Shown: positions 1 to 7,000 of the stretch, one piece after another
Layout: every line of letters begins with the position of its first letter
Numbering within the stretch: position 1 is the stretch's first letter
NCBI GenBank assembly: GCA_946887075.1
Contig: CAMPKA010000011.1
Span: 1 to 64,000, forward strand
Length of the DNA: 64,000 nt
From: an uncultured Salinimicrobium sp.
Lineage (GTDB): Bacteria > Bacteroidota > Bacteroidia > Flavobacteriales > Flavobacteriaceae
Reading direction: 5' to 3'
Made by a program: the position numbers and the translations under genes
Notes under the pieces: model-generated
Told to the model about the DNA's origin: nothing
The model's database searches: none
What the model saw: the letters and a program-made list of their open reading frames with translations, nothing else

Positions 1-57
1 TAGAGCATCTGACTGTTAATCAGAGGGTCGCTGGTTCGAGCCCAGCAGGAGGAGCCA
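1..57 (+). tRNA. tRNA-Asn(GTT), 5' part cut off by window start
   Basis: The 3' three quarters of a tRNA is visible. The anticodon stem TCTGA/TCAGA closes a seven-base loop with anticodon GTT (Asn). It is followed by a T-arm (GCTGG, loop TTCGAGC, CCAGC, positions 30-46), the 3' acceptor strand AGGAGGA, discriminator G and an encoded CCA at 55-57. The 5' acceptor strand and most of the D-arm lie outside the window. A strong hairpin follows directly. Confidence 0.93.
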
Positions 58-60
58 AAT

Positions 61-98
61 ATCAATAAAGCCATCCATAGACGGATGGCTTTATTGAT
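61..98. terminator. Bidirectional intrinsic terminator between tRNA-Asn and proC
   Basis: A perfect 16-bp inverted repeat (61-76 with 83-98) closes a six-base loop. Its outer arms are A/T-rich, so either strand gives a GC-centred hairpin ending in a U-rich run. It lies between the 3' end of the tRNA and the 3' end of the converging proC, so it can serve both. Confidence 0.85.
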
Positions 99-116
99 TG
101 TAGATTTTTAAACGTC

Positions 117-923
117 CTACTCCCCCTCGCCGAGTTCAACAGCACGATCAAAAGCTGCATAAGCAGCTTCTTTGATCAGTTCTTTCACATTGTTGTCATC
201 CATGGAATCCAATGCAGCTCTGGTAGTGCCACCTTTAGACGCGACGCGGTCCATCCAAAGGGTGGGAGAAAGGTCATTCTGATTGAACAATTCCACGGCT
301 CCTTCGAAGGTCTGGCTGACCAGTACCCGGGAGTCATTTTCAGAAAAACCCATTTTTAAAGCAGCTTCCAGCATGGAATTCATAAAATAGAAAACGTAGG
401 CAGGTCCACTGCCAGAGATTCCTGTTGAGGCATCTATGAATTTCTGATTCTTCACATGGATGGAAGCGCCGGTGGTGTCAAGAAGGTTCCGGATCATGAG
501 CAGTTCTACTCTGGAGACCTCTTCTGATTCCGTAAAGGAGGTCACTCCTTTTCCCACCTGTGCCGGGAGGTTCGGCATCGTTCGAACCACCTTTTTGACC
601 CCGAGTCCTTGCTGTATGGATTCAATAGTTACCCCTGCCATAAGAGAAACTATAATCTGTTCAGAACTCATCATCGGTTTCATTCTCTGGAACAATTCAT
701 CCGCATGAAATGGTTTGACGGCAACGAAGATCACATCTGCTTTGGGAAGGGCATCCTCCAGCTTTTCATAGACATCGAACATTTCCATTTCCTTGAGGGA
801 GATGATCTTATCTGCAGAAACGTCATAGACCATGAGTTTCCTTTTGTTCAGATATGACGAAGCGGCCATCCCTTCCGCATAGGTTAATCCCATGTTTCCG
901 GCTCCAATAACTAAGACTTTCAT
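117..923 (-). CDS. proC: Pyrroline-5-carboxylate reductase
   Basis: This 268-residue cytosolic enzyme reduces 1-pyrroline-5-carboxylate to L-proline with NAD(P)H, the last step of proline synthesis. A Rossmann nucleotide-binding motif GAGNMG is at residues 7-12. The family's C-terminal half is present, with GSGPAYVF near residue 170 and ASKGGTTRAAL near residue 230, which is the P5CR signature. Length matches the family (about 265-275). The ATG at 923 places the Rossmann strand immediately at the N-terminus, as in homologs. The gene converges on tRNA-Asn and shares the terminator at 61-98. It is divergent from the M28 peptidase gene and looks monocistronic. Confidence 0.96.
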   Translation of the reverse strand: MKVLVIGAGNMGLTYAEGMAASSYLNKRKLMVYDVSADKIISLKEMEMFDVYEKLEDALPKADVIFVAVKPFHADELFQRMKPMMSSEQIIVSLMAGVTIESIQQGLGVKKVVRTMPNLPAQVGKGVTSFTESEEVSRVELLMIRNLLDTTGASIHVKNQKFIDASTGISGSGPAYVFYFMNSMLEAALKMGFSENDSRVLVSQTFEGAVELFNQNDLSPTLWMDRVASKGGTTRAALDSMDDNNVKELIKEAAYAAFDRAVELGEGE

Positions 924-1010
924 TTTAATTTTCGGTTTGATTCTTATTCATATGATCAAAGACCATACATCAGGCGGTTCTTTATTATTTTTTTCTCAGA
1001 TGCCTCTGTA

Positions 1011-1018
1011 TATTTTTG
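1011..1018 (+). promoter_or_regulatory. Possible -7 box (TATTTTTG) of the M28 peptidase gene
   Basis: The octamer matches the Bacteroidetes -7 consensus TAnnTTTG. No convincing TTG -33 element sits at the expected spacing, so support is limited. If used, the transcript would carry a leader of about 115 nt before the start codon at 1140, containing the direct repeat GGTCCTG (1027-1043 area) and the small inverted repeat TTGAC/GTCAA. Confidence 0.4.
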
Positions 1019-1139
1019 TCAATCCCGGTCCTGTCCGGTCCTGGACGACTGGTGACGGAAATTGACAAATCGTCAAAACCCTGAAAAAGCGTCAGGTGCT
1101 GTTTCGGTTTTTTACATATATTTAAAAAAAAAATCCATT

Positions 1140-2693
1140 ATGCGGTTATTTCTACGGTTTCTTGTGTGTTGCTTCTTTTTCTCGCAAAGTCCCTGTTTTG
1201 GACAGGAGGATGAAATTATTCAGAATATGATCAAAGAAGCGAGGCAGGATTCCCAGCTGAGGGAACTCGCGCATGAGCTGATGGACAGCATCGGCCCAAG
1301 ACTAGTCGGAACCCCTCAAATGCGCAATGCTCACGAATGGGCGGTGGAGAAATTCGAAAGTTGGGGAATCCCGGCCCGGAATGAAAAATGGGGACAATGG
1401 CGCGGATGGGAGCGTGGTATAACCCACATTGATATGATATCCCCAAGAGTGCGAACGCTTGTGGGAAGACAGCTGGCGTGGAGTCCTTCTACAGGAGAGA
1501 AGGCGGTTACCGCCGAAGTAATCGTTCTTCCGGAAGAGCTTGGGGACTCCCTGGATTTTCAGGAATGGTTACCTTCAGTCAAGGGCAAATTTGTGCTGGT
1601 TTCGATGAAGCAGCCGACCGGAAGGCCGGATTACAACTGGGAAGAATTTGCAACAGAGGCTTCGTTTGCTAAGATGAAACGGGAAAGATCAGCATTGGAG
1701 GAAGCTTGGAGAGAAAAAATCCGTTCCACGGGATATACCAGCAGAACGCTTCCTGATGCTCTTGAAAAAGCAGGTGCGGCTGGGGTAATCAGTTCCAACT
1801 GGAGTGAGGGATTTGGAGTGAATAAAGTGTTTGGCGCCAGCACGGAAAAAATTCCAAGTCTGGACCTCTCTCTGGAGGATTACGGCATGCTTTATCGCCT
1901 GGCAGAGAGTGGGAGTAAACCCGTTATCCGTGTTCGGGCGGAATCCAAGGACCTGGGGATGGTGCCTACCTTCAATACTATTGCAGAAATCAAAGGAACG
2001 GAAAATCCAGAGGAGTATGTGGTGCTTTCTGCGCATTTTGATTCCTGGGATGGTGCAACCGGTGCTACGGACAACGGAACAGGAACAGTATTGATGATGG
2101 AGGTTGCGCGTATTCTTAAGGAGCATTATCCTGACCCAAAACGCACTATTTTGGTAGGGCTCTGGGGGAGTGAGGAGCAGGGGCTTAACGGTTCCAGGGC
2201 TTTTGTCGAGGACCATCCGGAAATTGTGAAGAATATTCAGGCGGTTTTCAATCAGGATAATGGAACGGGAAGAGTAGTCCGTATTTCGGGGAATGGTTTC
2301 CTTCACTCCTATGATTATCTGGGAGACTGGCTCTCTGAGGTTCCCGATACAGTTCAGCGGCATATCGAAACCGAATTCCCAGGACGTCCCGGGAGGGGAG
2401 GTTCAGATTATGCTTCCTTTGTGGCTGCCGGAGCTCCGGCTTTTAATCTCAGTTCTTTAAGCTGGGCCTACTGGAATTATACCTGGCACACCAACCGGGA
2501 TACCTTTGACAAGATTGTTTTTGATGAACTTGAAAACAATGTGATCTTAACGGCCGTTCTCGCCTACATGGCCAGTGAAGATGAGGAAAGGACCTCGCGG
2601 GAGAAGATTAATCTTCCGGTGGACCCACAGACGGGAAGACCCGAAGAATGGCCCTCTCCCAGAAGCCCTGAGCGTAAAGGGGGAATGAATTAG
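1140..2693 (+). CDS. Secreted M28-family zinc aminopeptidase
   Basis: This is a co-catalytic zinc exopeptidase of family M28 (Zn-dependent aminopeptidase / glutamate carboxypeptidase-like), predicted to be exported. Taking the ATG at 1140 gives 517 residues starting with a hydrophobic signal peptide (MRLFLRFLVCCFFF... ending near CFGQ). An upstream in-frame TTG at 1062 would add 26 residues that look like untranslated leader. A protease-associated-type insert occupies the middle. The M28 core follows, with AHFDSWDGATGATDNGTG (His and Asp ligands, near 299-315), WGSEEQGLNGS (catalytic Glu and Glu ligand, near 345), NQDNGTG, and a late WHTNRDT supplying the last His. All expected zinc ligands are present, so it should be active. 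It has no T9SS C-terminal domain. It stands alone; the next gene converges on it. Confidence 0.92.
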   Translation: MRLFLRFLVCCFFFSQSPCFGQEDEIIQNMIKEARQDSQLRELAHELMDSIGPRLVGTPQMRNAHEWAVEKFESWGIPARNEKWGQWRGWERGITHIDMISPRVRTLVGRQLAWSPSTGEKAVTAEVIVLPEELGDSLDFQEWLPSVKGKFVLVSMKQPTGRPDYNWEEFATEASFAKMKRERSALEEAWREKIRSTGYTSRTLPDALEKAGAAGVISSNWSEGFGVNKVFGASTEKIPSLDLSLEDYGMLYRLAESGSKPVIRVRAESKDLGMVPTFNTIAEIKGTENPEEYVVLSAHFDSWDGATGATDNGTGTVLMMEVARILKEHYPDPKRTILVGLWGSEEQGLNGSRAFVEDHPEIVKNIQAVFNQDNGTGRVVRISGNGFLHSYDYLGDWLSEVPDTVQRHIETEFPGRPGRGGSDYASFVAAGAPAFNLSSLSWAYWNYTWHTNRDTFDKIVFDELENNVILTAVLAYMASEDEERTSREKINLPVDPQTGRPEEWPSPRSPERKGGMN

Positions 2694-2709
2694 AAGGTAT
2701 CGAGAAGTA

Positions 2710-3234
2710 TCAGGACATCTTTAGGATCTTTTTTCCTTTTATGATCTCCTGTCGCGCCCTTTCAAAAAGCTCCGGATCTCCCTGCTGAAGAACCCCCACC
2801 AGGGCATCCATTTCCCGAACATATCTTCTACCGAAACCGGGGTCGTTTCTTACGATATCCATGGTATTGTCAATAACATCAGCAAGTTTGATGGTTTTGG
2901 CATCCGGACTCATCGAAGCCTGTCTGGCTACTTCCTTTGCTTTACGCTGTTTCCGATTCAGGTGAGGATAGTCCTCCTTGATAAATTCATCTGTAAGTTC
3001 CTCTACCAACTTGGCTATGCTGCCCCCGAATTTACGTGCTATCTCTTCCAGTTCAATGGGAGTATCCTCCACGACATCATGCAAAAGGGCTGCCGCTATC
3101 ATTTCGGGGGTATGGGGTACTGTTTTGACAGTGGCCGCCACCCGTTTAAGGTGTTCTACATAAGGTTCTCCCGAATATTTTCGTTTCTGATCTCCATGGG
3201 CCTCTTCGGCGAATAGAAGTGCATCTTCTTCCAT
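2710..3234 (-). CDS. Single-domain HD hydrolase, MESH1/SpoT-hydrolase-like
   Basis: This 174-residue protein consists of only the HD-type hydrolase domain of RelA/SpoT proteins. Expected metal ligands are visible: H28 (YVEHLKRV), H52-D53 in ALLHDVVEDT, and D119 in KLADVIDN. The ED pair E56-D57, which marks pyrophosphohydrolase activity in the family, is also kept. There is no synthetase, TGS or ACT domain. By family, it would hydrolyse (p)ppGpp or a related nucleotide such as NADPH. The substrate is inferred and not shown by the sequence. It lies upstream of nothing obvious on its strand; the lipoprotein and DUF1028 genes follow in the same direction at short spacing (14 nt) upstream of it, so the three may be co-transcribed. 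Confidence 0.82.
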   Translation of the reverse strand: MEEDALLFAEEAHGDQKRKYSGEPYVEHLKRVAATVKTVPHTPEMIAAALLHDVVEDTPIELEEIARKFGGSIAKLVEELTDEFIKEDYPHLNRKQRKAKEVARQASMSPDAKTIKLADVIDNTMDIVRNDPGFGRRYVREMDALVGVLQQGDPELFERARQEIIKGKKILKMS

Positions 3235-3248
3235 GCCCGGTGGGATTT

Positions 3249-3602
3249 TTACTCAAGTTTAGCGCCCACCGGAACTGAACAATCGTGCCCGGGCTGTCCG
3301 TGAGGAGGGTTAACATCCGGGGTCTGATCGATCCGAATGGGAGAAACCGATGTTGCGGGCATCTGGCTCACTGGCGAGGGATTTGGAGTCTCCTCTGCTG
3401 AAGCGTCCAAAGGGGCTCCTACAGGGAGGTCACAACGATGGCCAGGTAAACCATGAGCAGGATTTACTTTTATGGCCGACGCGTCTATTTTATCTTTTTC
3501 TTCAGTTGAAGCTGCAGTTTCTGCTTCCTTAACTCCCTCATTGCAGGCCATCACCATCAGCGTGGTGACTGCTAATAACAATTTGTAAAAATTCCTTCTC
3601 AT
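3249..3602 (-). CDS. Small lipoprotein with duplicated NPxHGxPGHxC motif
   Basis: This 117-residue protein has a lipoprotein signal peptide with lipobox VMAC and lipidated Cys at residue 20. The mature part is low-complexity and rich in Pro, Ala and Ser. It carries two copies of a 19-20 residue motif: NPAHGLPGHRCDLPVGAPL (from residue 47) and NPPHGQPGHDCSVPVGAKL (from residue 98, ending the protein). Each repeat holds two His and one Cys at fixed spacing, suggesting metal or heme ligands or a docking tag, but no function is established. The motif recurs in uncharacterised Bacteroidetes lipoproteins as far as I recall. Only 3 nt separate it from the DUF1028 gene upstream, so the two are probably co-transcribed. 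Confidence 0.8.
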   Translation of the reverse strand: MRRNFYKLLLAVTTLMVMACNEGVKEAETAASTEEKDKIDASAIKVNPAHGLPGHRCDLPVGAPLDASAEETPNPSPVSQMPATSVSPIRIDQTPDVNPPHGQPGHDCSVPVGAKLE

Positions 3603-3605
3603 AAG

Positions 3606-4598
3606 TTACAGGTTAATAATTTGTTCCAGTTCAGCTTGGGAGACATGTAGTAAACCGGCCCTAGGCAAACGCCGGGTCATTTCTCTCCAGTTATCATCCT
3701 CCTCAAAAATAGAACGAAATATTGGAAGGGCCTCCTCCAATTGCCCGGAATTCACCATTGCGACAGCAGTCCAGTATTGCATTTCGAGATTTTCAGGAAA
3801 AAGTTTCATCGCCTCCCCGTATTGCTCAAGGGCAGTTTCGACGTTTCCTTCTTCCATTGCAACATCTCCTCTGTTCATATACTGATATGCGCGTGCTACC
3901 TTTAGAAGACGCCCAAGTTCCTGAATTGGATTTTCGTGGTCATCCACCCGAAGATCAATCCTTTTATCCTCCCAGCTGTTGGCCACCTTCTCGGGACCAA
4001 CCACGATAAGTGCGGCTGATTGTTTTCCTCTGATATCACCACCGACAGATTGTGCAGCTTCCAAGACACGGAGCACCCGTTCTGCAAGTGGTAGGTCCGT
4101 ATGTTTTTTAAAGGCCTCTCTCATTGCGGGTATCACCTGATCATTGAGCATCATATTGGCCTGCACGGAAAAATTCTGTTCTGCATAGTCCGCTGCAACC
4201 TCAACACAATTTTTGCCTGTATGAACAGCTGTGTTTCCATGCTGATCGAGAAATGCAACTTGCCGAAAAGCTCTGCCTTCATCCTCTAAGAGCAGGATTT
4301 CAAGTGCCTGATCAGCGGTTTTTCCCTTTTCCATCAGATCCAGACCTTCCGGTCCATAAGCAGGATTCACAAAACTTTGCGTAGCCACTACTCCAACACC
4401 CGATTTTCCCCAAGGTACAAGCGTGCCTACCGAAAACCAGTGGCTTTGTACACCTACAGCCATTTCACCGGTTCTTGCGTCTCGCGCCACGATTGAAAAT
4501 GTATGGGCAAAGGGATCTTTTCCAAATCTGTATTCCTGGCCTAAAGCCGTGGCGCTTGAGGAGAGGAGCAGAACGATTAGGAATTCAGGTATTTTCAT
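3606..4598 (-). CDS. Secreted DUF1028 (Ntn-hydrolase-like) protein with C-terminal TPR-like region
   Basis: This 330-residue protein begins with a signal peptide (FLIVLLLSSSATALGQ). Residues about 30-240 match DUF1028: TFSIVARDARTGEMAVGVQS, then VGTLVPWGKSGVGVVATQSF and NPAYGPEGLDLM. That fold resembles Ntn hydrolases; catalytic function is not established for the family. Residues about 245-325 form TPR-like helical repeats (MNRGDVAMEEGNVETALEQYGEAM and onward), an arrangement also known from other bacterial members. The signal peptide implies a periplasmic or secreted location. It is the first gene of a probable minus-strand unit with the lipoprotein and HD hydrolase genes. Confidence 0.87.
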   Translation of the reverse strand: MKIPEFLIVLLLSSSATALGQEYRFGKDPFAHTFSIVARDARTGEMAVGVQSHWFSVGTLVPWGKSGVGVVATQSFVNPAYGPEGLDLMEKGKTADQALEILLLEDEGRAFRQVAFLDQHGNTAVHTGKNCVEVAADYAEQNFSVQANMMLNDQVIPAMREAFKKHTDLPLAERVLRVLEAAQSVGGDIRGKQSAALIVVGPEKVANSWEDKRIDLRVDDHENPIQELGRLLKVARAYQYMNRGDVAMEEGNVETALEQYGEAMKLFPENLEMQYWTAVAMVNSGQLEEALPIFRSIFEEDDNWREMTRRLPRAGLLHVSQAELEQIINL

Positions 4599-4703
4599 GA
4601 ATTAAATATACTACAACCTCGTAATTTTTCAGTGAGTAACGGAATAAAATCTCATACCTGGTCATGAAACTCCAGGGATTTTTTAAATTTGCAACCGCAT
4701 TTC

Positions 4704-4775
4704 GGCCTCGTAGTTCAATGGATAGAATAGAAGTTTCCTAAACTTTAGATCCAGGTTCGATTCCTGGCGAGGCTA
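4704..4775 (+). tRNA. tRNA-Arg(CCT)
   Basis: A complete cloverleaf can be drawn. The acceptor is GGCCTCG/CGAGGCT, the D-stem GTTC/GAAT, and the anticodon stem GAAGT/ACTTT with loop TTCCTAA (anticodon CCT, 4737-4739). The T-arm is CCAGG/CCTGG with loop TTCGATT, and the discriminator is A. CCA is not encoded. An intrinsic terminator follows at 4811. Low-G+C accessory DNA begins immediately downstream, as at integration hot spots, although no integrase gene or duplicated tRNA 3' end is seen. Confidence 0.95.
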
Positions 4776-4810
4776 CAACTTGTGATATATGATGGAACAT
4801 CATGACCCAT

Positions 4811-4843
4811 AAAACCTCCTATTTTGGAGGTTTTTTGTTTTTT
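4811..4843 (+). terminator. Intrinsic terminator after tRNA-Arg
   Basis: AAAACCTCC (4811-4819) pairs with GGAGGTTTT (from 4826), with a six-base loop and a long T tract through 4843. Confidence 0.85.
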
Positions 4844-4895
4844 AAGTAGATCACAAATCTCTATTAACAGCTACTAAGCTAATTGTCTTACACCG

Positions 4896-5220
4896 ATGGA
4901 TCTTCAAACTTTTGGAAAACCCCCGGCAACTCTGCAGTTATACAGGGGTTACGCTTCCACTTCGAGAGTTAGAAATCAGCGTGAGAGGTCGAGGCCGAAT
5001 AACCCAAATGGGTTAATGCCAAGTTTTAAACACAACAGAGTCTGTAGGGAGATCTTAGGAGCGAATTATAGCAAAGAGGAAAAGCAAAACGTTGGCTCTT
5101 ATAGCAGTGTGTAACAAACTACTGAAACAGGCATGTGCTATCGGAAAATCAGGAATGTTTTATGAGGAAGATTTTGTCTCTAAATTAGCTAAAAGAACTT
5201 TGTTTTTTAAACTCAGTTCT
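4896..5220 (+). pseudogene. Decayed C-terminal part of an IS110-family transposase
   Basis: Two reading frames joined by a frameshift near 5050-5070 together resemble the C-terminal half of a Bacteroidetes IS110 transposase. The first frame gives RNQRERSRPNNPNG and then SFKHNRVCREI, the region normally following the conserved glycine-rich site. It appears to carry an internal deletion. The second frame gives KTLALIAVCNKLLKQACAIG followed by KSGMFYEEDFVSKL, which matches the family's very typical C-terminus. The N-terminal catalytic part is absent here. A fragment of such an N-terminus lies 0.9 kb downstream at 6078. Assignment rests on my memory of family sequences. Confidence 0.75.
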
Positions 5221-5232
5221 TTTTTAGCCCAG

Positions 5233-5796
5233 TCATTCTATAAATCTAGTTAGATTGGGATAGCTCATTTCAACTTGGCCTTGTTTAGCTTTTATTGCAA
5301 AGACAATCGGCAAAACAATATTTATTGCACATAGACCAAGAAACGCATAGAACAATATGTCAATTGATCCATAATGCATGACCTTTGAAAATGCATAACC
5401 TGTAATTAAAAGGAAAGCCAAGATGGTCCATAATATTTGAAAATTTAGAACATTTGCTCCTAATTTTTCCAATCCTATGACTTTGTCCTTCTTAGTCAGC
5501 CATAGGACTAAAGGAAGTATAATATTTCCTAATGGTATAGCTAAAAAAATCAATACCGATAAATGAAAAAAAACTAAATAACTCCGGTCAATATGTTTCC
5601 CGTAATCCAGAATGTCCTCAGCATTAATTTGCAATACATCGCAAATAGAGTTCAAAGTTCTTCCTCTGGGTTCGTTTTGGTTATTTTCGATCCGCTGAAT
5701 CGTTCTTAGATTCACCTTAGCCAGGTCAGCTAGTTCTTCCTGAGAAAAACTCTTCCTCTTCCTTGCTTCTTTAATTTTGTCGCCTATTTTTTTCAT
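5233..5796 (-). CDS. XRE-type HTH regulator fused to a DUF4870-like membrane domain
   Basis: This is a 187-residue protein. Residues 5-60 form an XRE/Cro-type helix-turn-helix (IKEARKRKSFSQEELADLAK, then LRTIQRIENNQ). Residues about 72-100, 118-138 and 146-168 are hydrophobic segments. The first contains PLGNIILPLVLWLTKKDK, the DUF4870 (Tic20-like) signature. It should be a membrane-anchored DNA-binding protein, a combination seen repeatedly in Bacteroidetes; its targets are unknown. It is A+T-rich compared with the surrounding core genes and sits between two IS110 transposase fragments, so it was probably acquired horizontally. A -7 box and a pair of 9-bp direct repeats lie upstream. Its 3' end overlaps the tail of the transposase relic. 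Confidence 0.85.
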   Translation of the reverse strand: MKKIGDKIKEARKRKSFSQEELADLAKVNLRTIQRIENNQNEPRGRTLNSICDVLQINAEDILDYGKHIDRSYLVFFHLSVLIFLAIPLGNIILPLVLWLTKKDKVIGLEKLGANVLNFQILWTILAFLLITGYAFSKVMHYGSIDILFYAFLGLCAINIVLPIVFAIKAKQGQVEMSYPNLTRFIE

Positions 5797-5823
5797 TTTT
5801 TTTGTGTAAAGTGAAATCCTTCA

Positions 5824-5831
5824 CAAATCTA
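5824..5831 (-). promoter_or_regulatory. Probable -7 box of the HTH-DUF4870 gene
   Basis: On the minus strand this reads TAGATTTG, matching TAnnTTTG. It would start transcription about 20-25 nt before the ATG at 5796. No clear TTG -33 element is present at standard spacing. Confidence 0.5.
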
Positions 5832-5864
5832 CTTATGACAAGAAATAAATGATAGCGGTTTTAA

Positions 5865-5884
5865 TGCGACATTTCTGCGACATT
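5865..5884. repeat. Tandem TGCGACATT direct repeats, possible operator
   Basis: Two exact 9-bp copies (5865-5873 and 5876-5884) start 11 bp apart, close to one helical turn. They lie about 35-60 bp upstream of the HTH gene's likely -7 box. The same-face spacing would suit cooperative binding by a regulator such as the HTH protein itself. That role is inferred. Confidence 0.45.
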
Positions 5885-5945
5885 AGTGACTGTTGTTGGT
5901 TTTTAATGGTGCTAACGTTTTGTATTTAAACATTTCGAACCTGCG

Positions 5946-5992
5946 AGCTTGATTGCCCACAGGACAATCAGCTTAATCAACGGTCATTGATT
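5946..5992 (+). other. Adjacent stem-loops upstream of the IS110 N-terminal relic
   Basis: One hairpin has stem AGC(t)TGATTG/CAATCAGCT (5946-5955 with 5965-5973). A second has stem AATCAA/TTGATT (5975-5980 with 5987-5992). They lie in the non-coding stretch ending at the transposase fragment start (6078). Intact IS110-group elements encode their bridge RNA in the corresponding left non-coding end, so these could be relics of one. The evidence is structural and weak. Confidence 0.3.
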
Positions 5993-6077
5993 TTCCCTTG
6001 TAGACAGGTTTGAGCATTGGTTTTAGCATCAATGAAAAAGCAGTACATCAAGTATCTTAAATAAAAAATCCTAAGAT

Positions 6078-6281
6078 ATGGATATTCAATTTATTGTCTC
6101 AGCACCCAAATTATACGTTGGTCGTGACATCGACAAGAGAAGCTGGAAAATACACTGCAGCACAGATCTTTTTGCGGGTAGATTCTTTTCCATGCCACCT
6201 ATTCCCGAGCAACTGTTTTAGTTTGTGGATAAACATTTCTCTGGTTATGAAGTGATTACTGCCTATGAAGCTGGTTGTTGA
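6078..6281 (+). pseudogene. Decayed N-terminal part of an IS110-family transposase
   Basis: From the ATG at 6078 the frame reads LYVGRDIDKRSWKIHCSTDL, then FAGRFFSMPPIPEQLF. After an in-frame TAG at 6219 it continues VDKHFSGYEVITAYEAGC until TGA at 6279. This matches the N-terminus of Bacteroidetes IS110 transposases (consensus about VGIDIHKRSWKVHC...TDLF...MPPEPEQL...YEVVTAYEAGCCG). The first catalytic Asp of the RuvC-like DEDD domain (in RDIDK) is still present. The reading frame is broken by the stop, and nothing recognisable follows, so the copy is dead. It is in the same orientation as the C-terminal relic at 4896, but the pieces are in the wrong order. Confidence 0.8.
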
Positions 6282-6364
6282 ATACGGGATACCTCACATA
6301 ACTTGTCCCCGCTTTTCTAGTTCTTTGTCCAGCCCATTGCTAAAGTAATCCGTGAAATTTTTGT

Positions 6365-7000
6365 TTAGTGAATAGCCGGTTTCTCTCCAAGAATGCAGTG
6401 AGCACCAAATTTTACTCGGTCATTGCGTTCCGTTCGGCAATTGACAAAGCCAGCATTGCGGAAGGCCGCTTCGAGATCTGTAAGCTCATGGAGGTAAAAC
6501 CCCTCTGTTGCTACGGGTTTAAAACGCATAAAATTTTCCCGAATTGGAAAGGTGATGGCTGCCCGTCCTTTAGGTTTGAGAACACGGAACATTTCTTTGA
6601 AAACCGCTCCCGGATCCTCAATCACATACGCCGTGGCTACAGTACATGCTTTGTCAAATTCATTGCTTTCAGAAGGAATTTGATTGCCTTGAGCCAGGTG
6701 AATTTTCACTTTGCCTTCAGAGATTGCTGTGGCATTTTTCTTAGATGCCATTTCGATTGCCGTCTTTGATATTTCTACTCCCGTCACAGACCCCTTTACT
6801 GCTCGTTCCGACAGTAATTTAATGTTGGCGCCGTTTCCAAAACCGATTTCAATAATATGGTCTTCGGGTTGAATGTCGAGAAGGTCGGCAGTCCACCGAG
6901 CATGAGCAATTGTTTTTGGTGTCATCCAGGCAAACAAAACCTTACCGAAAAACCCAGTTGGATACTGCATTTGCTTGCCGATTGCTTTCAATAGTTTCAT
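6365..7000 (-). CDS. Class I SAM-dependent methyltransferase
   Basis: This 211-residue protein has the Methyltransf_11-type Rossmann fold. Motif I is EIGFGNGANI (residues 51-60), an acidic VEIS strand end follows, and the post-I region has KIHLAQGNQIP. FDKACTVATAYVIEDP covers motif II and KEMFRVLKPKGRAAITFP is the typical motif III region. The substrate cannot be told; small-molecule methyltransferases are most similar. The gene stands alone in the A+T-rich accessory stretch between an IS110 relic and a non-coding region, so it may be acquired cargo. The N-terminal 40 residues (MQYPTGFFGKVLFAWMTPKT) are conserved in this subgroup and support the ATG at 7000. Confidence 0.87.
   Translation of the reverse strand: MKLLKAIGKQMQYPTGFFGKVLFAWMTPKTIAHARWTADLLDIQPEDHIIEIGFGNGANIKLLSERAVKGSVTGVEISKTAIEMASKKNATAISEGKVKIHLAQGNQIPSESNEFDKACTVATAYVIEDPGAVFKEMFRVLKPKGRAAITFPIRENFMRFKPVATEGFYLHELTDLEAAFRNAGFVNCRTERNDRVKFGAHCILGEKPAIH

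Noticed and set aside
1689..2363. A 224-codon open frame on the minus strand
   Set aside because: It mirrors the M28 peptidase gene, and the peptidase motifs decide the coding strand.
4704..4843. Attachment-site repeat at the 3' end of tRNA-Arg
   Set aside because: I found no second copy of the tRNA tail within the accessory stretch and no integrase gene, so no att site is called.
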